12,933 nt of DNA from Larix sibirica (GCA_004151065.3 NWUY0300038705.1:9478-22410); one strand, 5' to 3'. Positions 1 through 8,993 are shown, numbered from the stretch's first letter. A program made the numbers and translations. The notes: generated from the sequence alone by a model not told the origin.

Positions 1-1114
1 TATTGTAAAAGGATATTTGATATCAGTGGCTTTCTTGAAAAATAAAAAAGTGGTTATCTTCCACAATCAATTTATGTCTAAGAAAATCAAGAGCAAAGAC
101 TCTCCATGTCAAAAATGTTGGTAACATATACAGATTATGTTTGAAACCATACAACCTAAGAACAGTGTGGTCTTTTGATAAAAACCAATCTCCTACCGCC
201 AAATCAGTACTCAGCTGCATGAAAGTTTTCATCTCAGGCAGCACTCGGGGTAGTTTTCCTTCGAAAATCATGCTATATATCTTTGATAACATGTAATTCA
301 TATAGTTAAACATATTATCTTCCATTTGAACCGTGAAAATTATCCTCAGAAAATGTAATTCTTCTCAACTAGAAAACATGACTATCTTCATCAGATGTGA
401 TTGAAACCTAAACTGCTCTAAGCTATGAAAATTCTCCATCTGCAAGTGAATTCTTTCAGCCAAAAACTCCTCAAATTTGAGAGGAGGTGTCTGACCACTT
501 TCATTTGTAGGTAAACCAATACTCATTCTAAATAGAAAACTCAATTGAAAGTTGGTCATCCATGCATATGTATCAAAACCTAAAAGTAAAGCCAATAGAG
601 AAAGAGCAAGCTGAGTGTTCTCATTAAAGAGACTGACATCTATAGGATAGGGAGTATTGGTAATTTCCAAATCTGGTTTCAGGAAAGAGGTCATGAAAAT
701 TTGCTTAGTCTCACGGGATGACTGGTGATATAGGTCAATAATTGACTTCTCAGAAAATCTTTCTTGTTCAGGCATTTGGGCCGCAGGGAATTCTAAGGCA
801 TCTCTTACAAGAAAGGGTTCTATCTAACAAACAATTCTGGTTTTTTGGGCATTCATAATAGCTCACTCGGCTTTTGAGTAATTGGACGCACACAAGGACA
901 CAAACTCTAGAAATGAAACAATTTGATTAGGGAAAAATGATAGGAGGGACGACTGGTTAACTCTGTGCACATCCAAACCCCCTTCTCACAAACTCTTCAA
1001 CTTAACTTTAATCTCTGCAATTGATAACCTAATTGAGGTATCAAATATATCCTTGTCTATATATTCCAAAGCATCCCTAGCCTTAGCATCATCTACATCC
1101 TGGACTATTTCCAT
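1..1114 (-). pseudogene. Unidentified plant coding remnant, N-terminal part, single frame with five stops
   Basis: Read from the ATG at 1114-1112 on the minus strand, one frame continues for about 371 codons to the left edge with no frameshift. It is broken by TGA at 988-986, TGA at 865-863, TAG at 826-824, TGA at 367-365 and TGA at 25-23. Open stretches are about 42, 40, 12, 152 and 113 codons. The start is chosen because an in-frame TAA lies just upstream (1126-1124). Protein-like text crosses every stop: an acidic N-terminus (MEIVQDVDDAKARDALEY), then RDALEFPAAQMPEQERF around 805-755, a hydrophobic stretch with LALSLLALLLGF around 625-590, and PRVLPEMKTFMQLSTDLAVG around 247-190. I see no known catalytic motif, signal peptide or zinc finger. 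It may be a gag-like or retroelement-associated plant protein; the family is not identified. The 3' end lies outside the window. Confidence 0.6.
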
Positions 1115-1479
1115 TTTTATCTCTTATAAACAAGCTTAAAGTTTTACTAGCTTGGGTTACAAGGCCCTACCTGTCGCTGACAATCATGGACTTTGTCCTG
1201 CTTTGTCGCTTTCTGGGATGCCCACTCATCTAGAAACTTCTAGTGCTAACAATGCAAAGACAAATGTCAATTGTTTACGTGTTTATTTGCTACATATAAT
1301 TAATTTTCCTTATCTTTCGAGCATCTTCATAGGTGCTCATTTTTCTCAGTCGTTGATCTCACATGCTATAATATAGATCGTCAGATTTCACCTAAATTAT
1401 AACACTTCGACGACCTTCCTCATCGTCCAATCATTTCCTGATCTTCAAATCTTAACCGTTAAATATTCTTAATACTATC
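1115..1479. other. Spacer between the two minus-strand coding remnants
   Basis: I find no convincing coding signal on either strand. A plus-strand frame of 74 codons (1152-1376) has no recognisable composition and lies upstream of the 1114 start. If the remnant at 1-1114 was once a gene, its promoter or 5' leader should lie here, but I cannot point to a specific TATA element. Confidence 0.4.
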
Positions 1480-2640
1480 CTACAAAACGTGGTTTAGCAG
1501 GTCCAAAAGTGGTTTCCAAAACTGCCCTTTATCAAATGCGGAACTTTCTGGTGCCTCCACGTGTCTGGTGGTTTCATTATTCGTGACCACTATCTTCTTC
1601 TATCCCTCGTGCACTTTCAGAATGCGGAAGTCCTGGGATTGTTGATCTCCCATCCACCATACATCAACGGTGGAACTTTCAATGTATTTAACCTTCGACT
1701 TTTTCCCATTGGTCAACTTCTTCCCATTATCCTTCGGGCACCTTTTGAACTTCATTGCCTTTGATTTAATTTTCCTGCAACTGGAGCCATTGATCATTTG
1801 GAACTTGCACTATGATTTAAGAGTTTATCCTGAACTGTCAAATCTTTCATCATTAATCTCAACCATTGATTTCAATAACATACCTTCCGTCGTAGTGGTT
1901 TTGCATCCCTACAAAATGGTTTATCATACCAAGCTTTCTTTGCTTGCAAAACACTCTACTACTACCACCTGTCCGAGGGTTTTTCCTTTCGTGACCTCTT
2001 GCAACCCTTTCCTTCCGCACACTTTGGTGATGCGAATCGGAACTGTGGACCGTTGATTGCTTTATACTTTCTGATCAAAGGTGTTTTCCTGCATGTTGGT
2101 TAATGCTTTCAAAATTTTCCTTCGGACTAATGTTTTTAACATTTCTTTTGCCATCCCACTTGCTTATTTTTGCAATTTTCTTTGAAATTTCTTTTGATTG
2201 CTTCTTTTGACACTTTTATCCATCATTTTGGTCAAATTTAACCAAATAATCATGAAGCCAAAGACATTTTAAAGGGTCTTTCTCACCATATTTAAAAAAT
2301 TTGTAAGGCCTTTCTCCACTATACATCATCATTTGGAATGTGAAAACTAGTTGTTAACAGAAGGTTTAATAGTAAATAAAATCCTAGTTTAAATCTGTCT
2401 ATTTCGTCCAGAAAGGAAGACACGACAATGCTTTTTGAACCATGGAGTGGAAATTCAAACAAAATATAGTAGAGTCTTTTTTTCCGTTACAATGCCCAGT
2501 AAAGCAATTCTACCATTCTCTACAAGATATGGGACTTTGGTTTTATGAATAGACAAATGCATCTTTCCTGCGAGATCAATGGAGGAGTCCAGTATTCCAA
2601 TTTATAAGTCCATCATCCCCAAATTTTCATAACCTCAACT
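1480..2640 (-). pseudogene. Second unidentified coding remnant, frameshifted
   Basis: Protein-like text on the minus strand passes through several frames. From 2601 to 2458 one frame is open for about 48 codons (contains KMHLSIHKTKVPYLVENG). It ends in TGA (2457-2455), and another frame takes over at 2456-2319 (contains SSFLDEIDRFKLGFYLLL). A third frame runs 2332-1859 with stops at 2218-2216 and 2077-2075 (contains GEKDPLKCLWLHDYLVKF, then a Lys/Ser/His-rich tract). The first frame then resumes about 1797-1480 with a stop at 1602-1600 (contains SSTVDVWWMGDQQSQDF). At least three frameshifts are implied. The text changes from a globular start to a basic, hydrophilic tail, as in a C-terminal region. 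It could be the tail of a tandem upstream copy of the gene in 1-1114, or an unrelated gene. I do not recognise the family. The assignment rests on reading composition across frames, so it is tentative. Confidence 0.4.
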
Positions 2641-2875
2641 CGAGAGAATTCCAAAACCAGGATGGAATACCGCTTACCAGTGAGGCGTAGAGGACACCAT
2701 GGATAACCTCACATTCGGATTGAACTTACACCTGCCAATAAAGGTTGTATTCAGGAAGGAGTGCGAACGTTGAGCCATGGAAGTAAAGTAGAAGATTTTG
2801 TTCAAAGCTTGAGTTAGGGTAGTTACCTGGTGATAACCTTCCGGTAGGTGGCGATCGGACCTGAGAAGTAAGCAA
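2641..2875. other. Unassigned stretch left of repeat A
   Basis: I see nothing assignable. Minus-strand open frames of 79 and 63 codons overlap here in different frames and run into repeat A, so they are chance openings. There is no similarity by eye to the sequence left of the second repeat copy (7700-8000). Confidence 0.35.
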
Positions 2876-3538
2876 TTTATACCAAAATCTCCTATGTGTG
2901 TACAATATGCCATTCAAGACGCCTGTAACCTGGTATTTCTTCCATGCTCAAACATGCGTCGAACCTCATCCACCCTGTAGCAGAGGACGATGGGTTTTGA
3001 GATGGAAACGAATAACCAGAAAGATGTCAAATGCAGAAGGATACTTGGATTTTGGGTATGGTTTTTCCGAAAGAACAGTGTTATGATGACTTCAATTCTT
3101 CGCGTACTAGGTTGCCGTAGATAGGACAACTCATAAATTGTTGCTGACCTCTGAAGCATCGAGGAACCAGATCCTTTACATATGGTAGAGGTTCACACGT
3201 CAAAGACCTTGGTTAATGTGTAAAATGCCTTGTACAAAAACGATGCCATTAAGTGATTTGACGAATGTCAGCTCGAGACTCTGGGTTGTCATTTAAGAGC
3301 CTAGCACGAAGGATAATGCGGGGTCAGCTTAAGCTATCTCTTTGTGCGCCATATGCTTTGGGGTTTTGAACCAAGAAGTATGGTCGTTGACCAAAAAAAT
3401 TAAATTTAATAGTCATAAGAAACCTTAAAAATGCTAATTAATTACCTTAGCTATTGCAAGGAGGGTTTGAGATGAATGTCCCCTTGGTTTAAACCTGCAA
3501 TATAAAATTAATGTTAGAACGACTGCTAAGTAATTGGT
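2876..3538 (+). repeat. Repeat A: truncated copy of the LTR-like sequence at 8013-8806
   Basis: This stretch aligns in direct orientation with 8013-8806. In one hand-aligned 155-bp piece starting at the shared GCCATTCAAGA I count about 19 differences, roughly 88% identity. Landmarks shared by both copies include GAGATGGAAACGAATAACCA, TTTGTGCGCCATATGCTTTG and AATGCTAATTAATTACCTTA. Relative to the right-hand copy it lacks about 80 bp equivalent to 8579-8658, which carries a TATA-like run, and it lacks two 24-bp duplications. Similarity stops near 3538, about 170 bp before the LTR end seen in the other copy, and different sequence follows. It is best explained as a truncated LTR fragment of the same retrotransposon family as the element starting at 8002. 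The short open frames inside are not conserved in content. Confidence 0.7.
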
Positions 3539-3556
3539 ACCAGGGTAATTTTTAAG

Positions 3557-3570
3557 GGCGAAATTTCGCC
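3557..3570. repeat. 14-bp perfect palindrome
   Basis: GGCGAAATTTCGCC reads the same on both strands. It stands close to the place where repeat A ends (3538), in sequence leading to the polypurine tract. No function can be assigned. Confidence 0.5.
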
Positions 3571-3700
3571 AATTGGCTATTTTTCGGGCTTTTTTTCAAA
3601 AAATAAATTTGCTATTTGGTCATTTTTAGTCTCTAATATCGCCTATATATACATAAAATATGTTTTTTTATCATAATATTCGCCAAAATTTACACATTTC

Positions 3701-3701
3701 N
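3701..3701. other. Single ambiguous base, possible contig join
   Basis: One N stands 12 bp before the polypurine tract. It lies between the repeat-A side and the LTR at 3726-6913. The flanks share no obvious overlap. The tract and LTR are on the same side of the N, so their pairing is not affected. Confidence 0.5.
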
Positions 3702-3712
3702 GTGTTATTCTT

Positions 3713-3723
3713 AAGGGGGGGAG
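3713..3723 (+). other. Polypurine tract (PPT) of an LTR retrotransposon
   Basis: AAGGGGGGGAG is followed by TA and then by the LTR start TGTAACA at 3726. In LTR retrotransposons the PPT primes plus-strand DNA synthesis and lies directly upstream of the 3' LTR. A G-rich tract ending two or three bases before TGTAACA is typical of plant Ty3/gypsy elements. Its position makes the following LTR a 3' LTR and fixes the element on the plus strand. Confidence 0.75.
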
Positions 3724-4153
3724 TATGTAACAACCCCCATTTTCTTAGCCTTAAAAAAAAAAAAAATTTAAAAAAAAAATATTGAGATCGTTCTGGTGAG
3801 GAGCTCCTTATTCATAACTTACCACTAACTGTCATTTAACTTAAACCAGCATCGGATTCCCAATCGACGTGTGCGATTTAGGACTGCCATTTGGCATTGC
3901 CTTAAACTTTGACTTCCAGTTAGTAGGTACGAGCTAAGACACCATTTGGCATAATCACGACATTGACAGCCAGGTAGCTAAACTTCGGTTGGAACGAACT
4001 TGTGGGGCATTGCCTATCAGGGTTGTCCTTTTTTTTAGAGGGCGCGATGGTTTTCCTTTCCGGCTGCGGGGGAAAGAACGATTCTGGAGCATCTTGTGGT
4101 ATGTATAGTTTTTCCTTATCATTGTTTAAGGGGTTTTGCATCTAAGTATAATC

Positions 4154-4317
4154 GTATTGCTGGGTCGGAATCATTCATTGAAATTATTCTGCATTTTTGT
4201 TCATACTCTGGCTGATTTAATTCCTGGATTGAAATCATAGTTGGAATCTCATTATATTGTATTGTTGGATCGAAATCCTTCATTGAGTTATTCTACAGCT
4301 TGTATTATTCATACTCT
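4154..4317 (+). repeat. Pair of imperfect direct repeats (about 56-59 bp) inside the LTR
   Basis: 4154-4209 and 4259-4317 both run from GTATTG(C/T)TGG through TTCATTGA and end in TTCATACTCT. They differ by scattered substitutions and a few inserted bases. This is an old internal duplication of LTR sequence, perhaps part of a regulatory region, though nothing in the sequence proves that. Confidence 0.55.
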
Positions 4318-4568
4318 ATACTAAGCCATTTCGATCACTGCCTGAAGATGTTTTGTTGTGTTGCGTTCCTTTTCTGTACTGATCCGAGATTTTGATCATA
4401 GCCTTGCTCTAATAGTAAATGTGTAGATCATAGTAATAGTCCCCTGTCTGATTGTATTATCATTGATTTGGGGTGATTTCCTGGTATCGAATGATAGGAC
4501 GGTTGCGAAGAGTCGATCCATGAATTCTAAATTTTTACTTCTGTTCACTGTTGGATATTAATATAATT

Positions 4569-4580
4569 ATATATATATAT
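4569..4580. repeat. Short (AT)n tract
   Basis: A run of six AT units inside the LTR, in a wider AT-only stretch beginning near 4559. It could be a TATA region or simple-sequence drift. Confidence 0.4.
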
Positions 4581-4997
4581 GCATGTTGAGCTTTGAAGAA
4601 GTGGGATAGGACAGCTGCAATGAACCCGACCCATATTGTACGAGTTCGTATCGGGCTGCAAATAAGCAGTATGGGCGTGCTACGAACAGTAATCTATGTC
4701 CTTGGATGCACCTCTAAATCTTAAACATCTAGGTAGAATGTTGTAGGTGTATTCCGAGGTCTTAATTGATGTTGTGAGAATGGGTAATGCATTGTAGATT
4801 CTTTTATATCGGGTTGCTAGAATATAAATTACGATCTGTATGTTTTGTTACTTAGCCGTCGTAACTGCAAAAGAAATCTTCGTGCTTATTTAATTAAAAT
4901 ATAGAAAATTGCATCATGTCCATAGGTAGGATATAGTATCCTCATGTCTTGATCTCAACGAATGGGTAATAAATCTCTGCCCAAAACGTTGATGATT

Positions 4998-5039
4998 GTG
5001 CATATTTTAGATCTGAGAGTGCATATTTTAGATCTAAGA
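4998..5039 (+). repeat. 21-bp tandem duplication in the LTR
   Basis: The unit GTGCATATTTTAGATCTGAGA (4998-5018) is repeated immediately at 5019-5039 with one G-to-A change. It is recent-looking and has no ambiguous base at the junction, unlike the 81-bp duplication. Confidence 0.8.
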
Positions 5040-5440
5040 GTAATTCACAAAAACATGACTACAGTTGGATAATTACAGTTGAGTCTCGGTTTGTACTCTA
5101 TCAAAAAACATTAGAAATTAAGCTAATCCTCGCCTAACGAAATGTTATATATATTATTGCATACCAGCGTTTGAATTAATCATTTATATTTGAGGTATAT
5201 ATGTTATACGCGATGGTTAGATTGAGTTTCTATTATGCATAGTATATGCCAATTTTAATGGGTCTTTAATATCCCAGTATGGAAGTGATTTTCAGTTGAT
5301 ATCTATAAATATATATATATTCACTATTGGAGGAATTAAATATGACTACATTATGATTTAGGTCTTGTAAACCATGCGGATGTTATCTCTATAGTTTATT
5401 GTGGAATTACCTTCATACCTCCCACTAAGTTAAAGTGATC

Positions 5441-5603
5441 GAATCTTCCACATTGTTAGCTATCATATTTTACTAGATGGAGTCCTAATTTTTGTGGTCT
5501 TGTACTTTTGACATGGGAAAGNGAATCTTTCACATTGTTAGCTATCATATTTTACTAGATGGAGTCCTAATTTTTGTGGTCTTGTACTTTTGACATGGGA
5601 AAG
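5441..5603 (+). repeat. 81-bp duplication split by one N, probable unmerged contig overlap
   Basis: 5441-5521 and 5523-5603 are 81-bp copies that differ at one base (C at 5448, T at 5530), with the N at 5522 exactly between them. Both copies end in ACATGGGAAAG. This is what two overlapping contig ends look like when a scaffolder places them side by side instead of merging them. A real tandem duplication is possible but less likely. Confidence 0.8.
5522..5522. other. Ambiguous base at the centre of the 81-bp duplication
   Basis: The single N separates two near-identical 81-bp copies exactly at their boundary, which marks it as a join between sequence pieces and not a miscalled base. Confidence 0.75.
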
Positions 5604-5777
5604 GGGCTAAACCCTTTTATCTCAAAGTCAATATTTGTGTCTTTTAAGGAAAATATATATATAGGTATAGATAATGCATTTTATATACAAAGATAAGGTC
5701 AATAGCTACAGTATTGTTTTCCTTAGTTTATCACCTTACCTATCTACAACTAGTGAGTATATCAAAGACTACTTTTC

Positions 5778-5805
5778 ATATATATATATATATGTGTGTG
5801 TGTAT
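5778..5805. repeat. Compound (AT)n(GT)n microsatellite
   Basis: About eight AT units are followed by about five TG units inside the LTR. It is ordinary simple sequence. Confidence 0.7.
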
Positions 5806-6913
5806 AATGGACATATAGTTCTCTCGACTGTATGATAATATAAATAAAAGAATTAGAGTTGATTAGAACTTAGAGTCCTCTTGACCTTATGAGAGAACCT
5901 TAATTACCTTGGGTGTTTTGTCTTGTTGTGGATTGTACGATGGTCCTTTTAACATAAGCTACTATGTGAGAACTTATGCTCATATTATACCAAAAGATTG
6001 GTAGTGGGTATAGTAAGGACGTAGTCTAGAAAATTATTAGCGTTAGACTAATCAATAATACAAATATATTTTAAACAAAAAGGTTGACATTATTCATTAA
6101 TAGGATGAAAGGATGAAAGGATTATAAGATACAATGTAATGTACAAGACATATGATATATAATAATCAAATAAAATGGGGATGTTATCCATTAGTTGATA
6201 ATATCCCAAGGTATGAAATGAAAGGAAATAACCCTTGTAACCTTTATTTACCTATTTTTAGTAGTCATTTCCTGTATGTAGTAAGAAGGTATGGAAAGAT
6301 GTTGCATTAACTAAGTTGCATTATAAACCTCTTTTATTTCAATAGTATGACACAACCCCTTTGTGGACATAGCCCAAGTTGTGGGTGAACCATGGTAAAA
6401 TGGTGTTCTTGGCATGTGTATCTTATGTGTATTTTATGGTGTATATCTCCTTGATATATTTTGTGGATGTATTAATGTGTCTTGTTCTTCCTGGTATACC
6501 TATTTTATGTGTCATTATCTATTCAATGAATTTAGAAGTGGTGATGGCTTTGTAGTAGATATTAAAATATGAGTAAATGAATGATAAGCTAAATTTGACG
6601 TTAATTATACTTATTGATCACGAAATGTCTTTGGCGTTTTGGGTTTGCACCTGCTTACAGCTAATATGTTGTATGTTTTGAATGAATGGTTGGGAAGCAA
6701 ATTGTCTAGATAGTATGCACTTGTTCACTTAACTTTATAAATGACCAATGTGTGATAAAGAGGTGCATAGACAGGGATAAGTATACATATGTATAATTAA
6801 TCAACATTATGTTTGAAAGTATTTAGTGTAATTCTTATCGTTAAAACGTTCATTATGAAAAATCGCTCAAAAATTTACCAAAATTACTGACTTAGAAATT
6901 TGGGTATGTTACA

Positions 6914-8001
6914 GTTCCTACCTCATTCGGCATCAAATTTATTGCCAAGTTCCATGGTTATTTGAAATTCCATATGATTTAATGAAATTATTGAGAATTA
7001 TAGATGGATATCTTTTTCTATGTTAATTTGATTTTTCATAATTTAAATTGTGTAGTATTCATAATTTCTCTTATAGTGCACTATGTTCATAAAATATCAG
7101 CATATAGAAATTATAGTGGACTAAGTATCGTATTAGGAAGTGAATCATAAAATGTCATTTTATGTCTTTTTTTAATGAATAGTGGTATATGATACGAAGT
7201 GAAAGTATTTACTTTTAAACTCTAATAGTTTTCTTTCTCGCAAGGTAAAGGCCCTTGATTACTAATCCCACCGAGATAGCAACAGGGTTAAAAATCTTAT
7301 GTGCTTATCTCATCGAGATAGCAGCAGGACCGATCTCCAAATATCCATATTAAATAAAAAAACCATGTTAAGCAAATAGATACTTAACTGTACTAGTTAT
7401 CGGGTATTTTAATCCTGCTCAATCAAAGAGTCATAACCCTGAGCTTTCAGGCTGGATTAAGCCCTTAAGAATTTGGCGACCACACATGGATAGTATCGTC
7501 GTAATTTTCTTAACATTAATTATATAGGTAGGTCATTTTTCCTAAGCCAGTAGGTACCTAAACTGCTTTAGTTACCAAAACCAAAGGTTATCTTTGTTGT
7601 AGACCTTGTGCATTCAGTCCATAGGTTAGGTTGTGGCTTCTAAATAAGTAGAGAGCTAAAACTACTCTAATATCTGAACTAATGGTTATCTAGACGACTT
7701 CGAAGGTAATCTAGTTTGTAGGAAAAATTGTTATGGGTGTCGGATTGGATATTTAATGCATGAATTTCATTTTTATAAACTTCACAAGTATTTTTAATAC
7801 CTTCACAAAAATAAAAATGCAGGCTATGCATACATGACTAAAGAAATGCAGGACCCTTTGGGACTCTAGAGCTGGGTTTTGATCGAAAGGGACAGGTCAA
7901 CACCCCATGGAAATATATACATATAGGCAGTGAATTAAAAGTATAAGAAAATAGTGCAGTACATTTTGAATCTCAGATCCAATTTACAGACAAATATGAC
8001 T
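6914..8001. other. Unassigned DNA between two retroelements
   Basis: No ORF of note and no recognisable RNA gene. The only structure I see is a 16-bp motif, (C/T)CGAGATAGCA(A/G)CAGG, at 7271-7286 and again at 7313-7328. If the LTR ending at 6913 is a 3' LTR, this stretch starts with the DNA the element inserted into. The right part could hold the start of the next LTR if that LTR is longer than the 977 bp suggested here. Confidence 0.4.
7271..7328 (+). repeat. Two copies of a 16-bp motif
   Basis: CCGAGATAGCAACAGG at 7271-7286 and TCGAGATAGCAGCAGG at 7313-7328, two mismatches, 26 bp apart. Origin unknown; perhaps a remnant of another repeat family. Confidence 0.5.
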
Positions 8002-8252
8002 TGTTAAAATATGATTTACAGACAAATTGCTATGTGTGCACATTATGCCATTCAAGATGCATGTAAACTGGTGATTCTTCCGTGCTCAAACATGGGTCAA
8101 ACCTCATCTACCCCGGAGCAAAGCTCGACGGGTTTTGAGATGGAAACGAATAACCAGAAAAATGTCAATTGCAAAAGGATACTCGGATTTTGGGTATGGT
8201 ACTGCCAGAAGAACAGTGATATGATGACTTCAATTCTTGGCGTGTCATATCC

Positions 8253-8327
8253 TTGTTGATGACCTCTGGAGCACCGGGAGCCGTAGATATGACAACTCAT
8301 AAATTGTTGATGACCTCTGGAGCACCG
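8253..8327 (+). repeat. 24-bp direct duplication within the LTR
   Basis: TTGTTGATGACCTCTGGAGC plus ACCG occurs exactly at 8253-8276 and at 8304-8327, with related sequence after each copy. Repeat A has one diverged copy near 3137, so this copy gained a duplication of about 51 bp. Confidence 0.75.
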
Positions 8328-8583
8328 AGGAGCCATATCCTTTACATATGGTAGAGGTTCGGACGCCGCAGACCTTGGTTAATGTGTAAAATCCCTTGTA
8401 CAAAAGTGATGTCATTAAGTGATTTGACGAATGCCAGCTCGAGACTCTAGGGAGTCATTTAAGAGCCTAGCACAAAGGATAGTGTGGGGCCAGCTTAAGC
8501 TATAATCTTTGTGCGCCATATGCTTTGGGGTTTTGAACCATAAAGTATGGTCGTTGACCACAAAATTTAAATTTAATATATTG

Positions 8584-8594
8584 CATATATATAG
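8584..8594 (+). promoter_or_regulatory. TATA-like run in the putative 5' LTR
   Basis: CATATATATAG lies inside the 80-bp block that repeat A lacks. Its place in an LTR, about 390 bp before the LTR end, would suit an LTR promoter. AT-rich sequence makes chance matches common, so this is weak. Confidence 0.3.
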
Positions 8595-8746
8595 TTGGCA
8601 TGTCTCCTTTTGAGCTTTGATCACCTAGGAAGAAGAATAACAATAATGCTCCAGACAAGTCATAAGAAACATTAAAAATGCTAATTAATTACCTTATCTA
8701 TTGTGAGGAGGGTTTGAGATGAATGCCCCCATGTTTTAAACCTGCA

Positions 8747-8794
8747 ATATAAAATGAATGTTAGCAACGAATATAAAATGAATGTTAGCAACGA
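8747..8794 (+). repeat. Exact 24-bp tandem duplication
   Basis: ATATAAAATGAATGTTAGCA plus ACGA at 8747-8770 is repeated exactly at 8771-8794. Repeat A has a single copy (around 3500-3523). The duplication arose after the two copies separated. Confidence 0.85.
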
Positions 8795-8980
8795 GTGCTA
8801 AGTAATCGACCAAGTTTTAGATTTTCCCTTTGAAGGGTTTAAGAATTCATAGAAAAGATGTTAACGCAGTTTCAATTACTAGCCAAGTGAAGCATGGTAA
8901 AATTATAAATAGATCAAGGAAGGAGGTAGGCAAAAGAAACAAGAAAACAATTTTTTTTTTGTATGTGTGTATGTTACAAA

Positions 8981-8993
8981 TGGTATCAAAGCC
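8981..8993 (+). other. Primer-binding site, initiator-Met tRNA
   Basis: TGGTATCAAAGCC differs by one base from TGGTATCAGAGCC, the complement of the 3' end of plant initiator methionine tRNA. Plant Ty3/gypsy and Ty1/copia elements commonly use this tRNA to prime minus-strand DNA synthesis. It stands two bases after an LTR end (TGTTACA, 8978) and 132 bp before the gag ATG. The mismatch is a G-to-A change, as in the rest of this decayed element. Confidence 0.8.

Larger units (their letters stand above)
3726..6913 (+). mobile_element. 3.19-kb 3' LTR of a Ty3/gypsy-type retrotransposon
   Basis: The unit begins TGTAACAACCCCC and ends TATGTTACA, giving the 5'-TG...CA-3' ends of an LTR and a perfect 7-bp terminal inverted repeat (TGTAACA/TGTTACA). 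A PPT precedes it and no primer-binding site follows (GTTCCTACC comes next), so it is a 3' LTR. The 5-bp flanks (GAGTA and GTTCC) do not match, which argues against a solo LTR. The 3188-bp length suits the long-LTR gypsy lineages of plants; lineage assignment is inference. The interior carries no credible ORF: the 73-codon minus frame at 3920-4141 is a chance opening. Internal repeats are listed separately. The true length is probably 82 bp shorter, because an 81-bp duplication with an N at its centre looks like an assembly artefact. The matching 5' LTR and the element body are not in the window. Confidence 0.75.
8002..8978 (+). mobile_element. Probable 5' LTR of gypsy element 2
   Basis: The right end is well supported: TATGTTACA ends at 8978, two bases precede a primer-binding site at 8981, and the same terminal sequence ends the LTR at 6913. 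The left end is a guess. TGTTAAAATATG at 8002 begins with TG just before the block shared with repeat A (8013-8806), which would give a 977-bp LTR. A TATA-like run, CATATATATAG, at 8584-8594 could be the promoter. The open frame of 82 codons at 8011-8259 is not conserved in repeat A and is not taken as a gene. The interior carries two 24-bp duplications listed separately. Confidence 0.55.

Noticed and set aside
1-1114. Selenocysteine or other recoding at the repeated TGA codons
   Set aside because: One of the five stops is TAG, no recoding element is visible, and point decay in a plant genome explains it more simply.
1152-1376. Plus-strand open frame of 74 codons
   Set aside because: No protein-like pattern; it lies opposite the likely upstream region of the minus-strand remnant and has no partner or motif.
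1670-2056. Plus-strand open frame of 128 codons
   Set aside because: The opposite strand gives more protein-like, hydrophilic text with basic tracts. This frame is its hydrophobic mirror, as expected of an antisense opening.
2290-2332. Reading GERPYKFFKYGEK on the minus strand, resembling a C2H2 zinc-finger linker
   Set aside because: The spaced Cys and His pairs of a C2H2 finger are absent on both sides, so the likeness is only to the linker.
3920-4141. Minus-strand open frame of 73 codons
   Set aside because: It lies inside the LTR, shows no domain, and AT-rich noncoding DNA yields such openings.
3726-6913. Solo LTR produced by recombination
   Set aside because: A PPT stands directly upstream and the 5-bp flanks do not match.
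8011-8259. Plus-strand open frame of 82 codons in the right-hand repeat
   Set aside because: The frame is not kept in repeat A, where the same sequence gives different peptides and stops.
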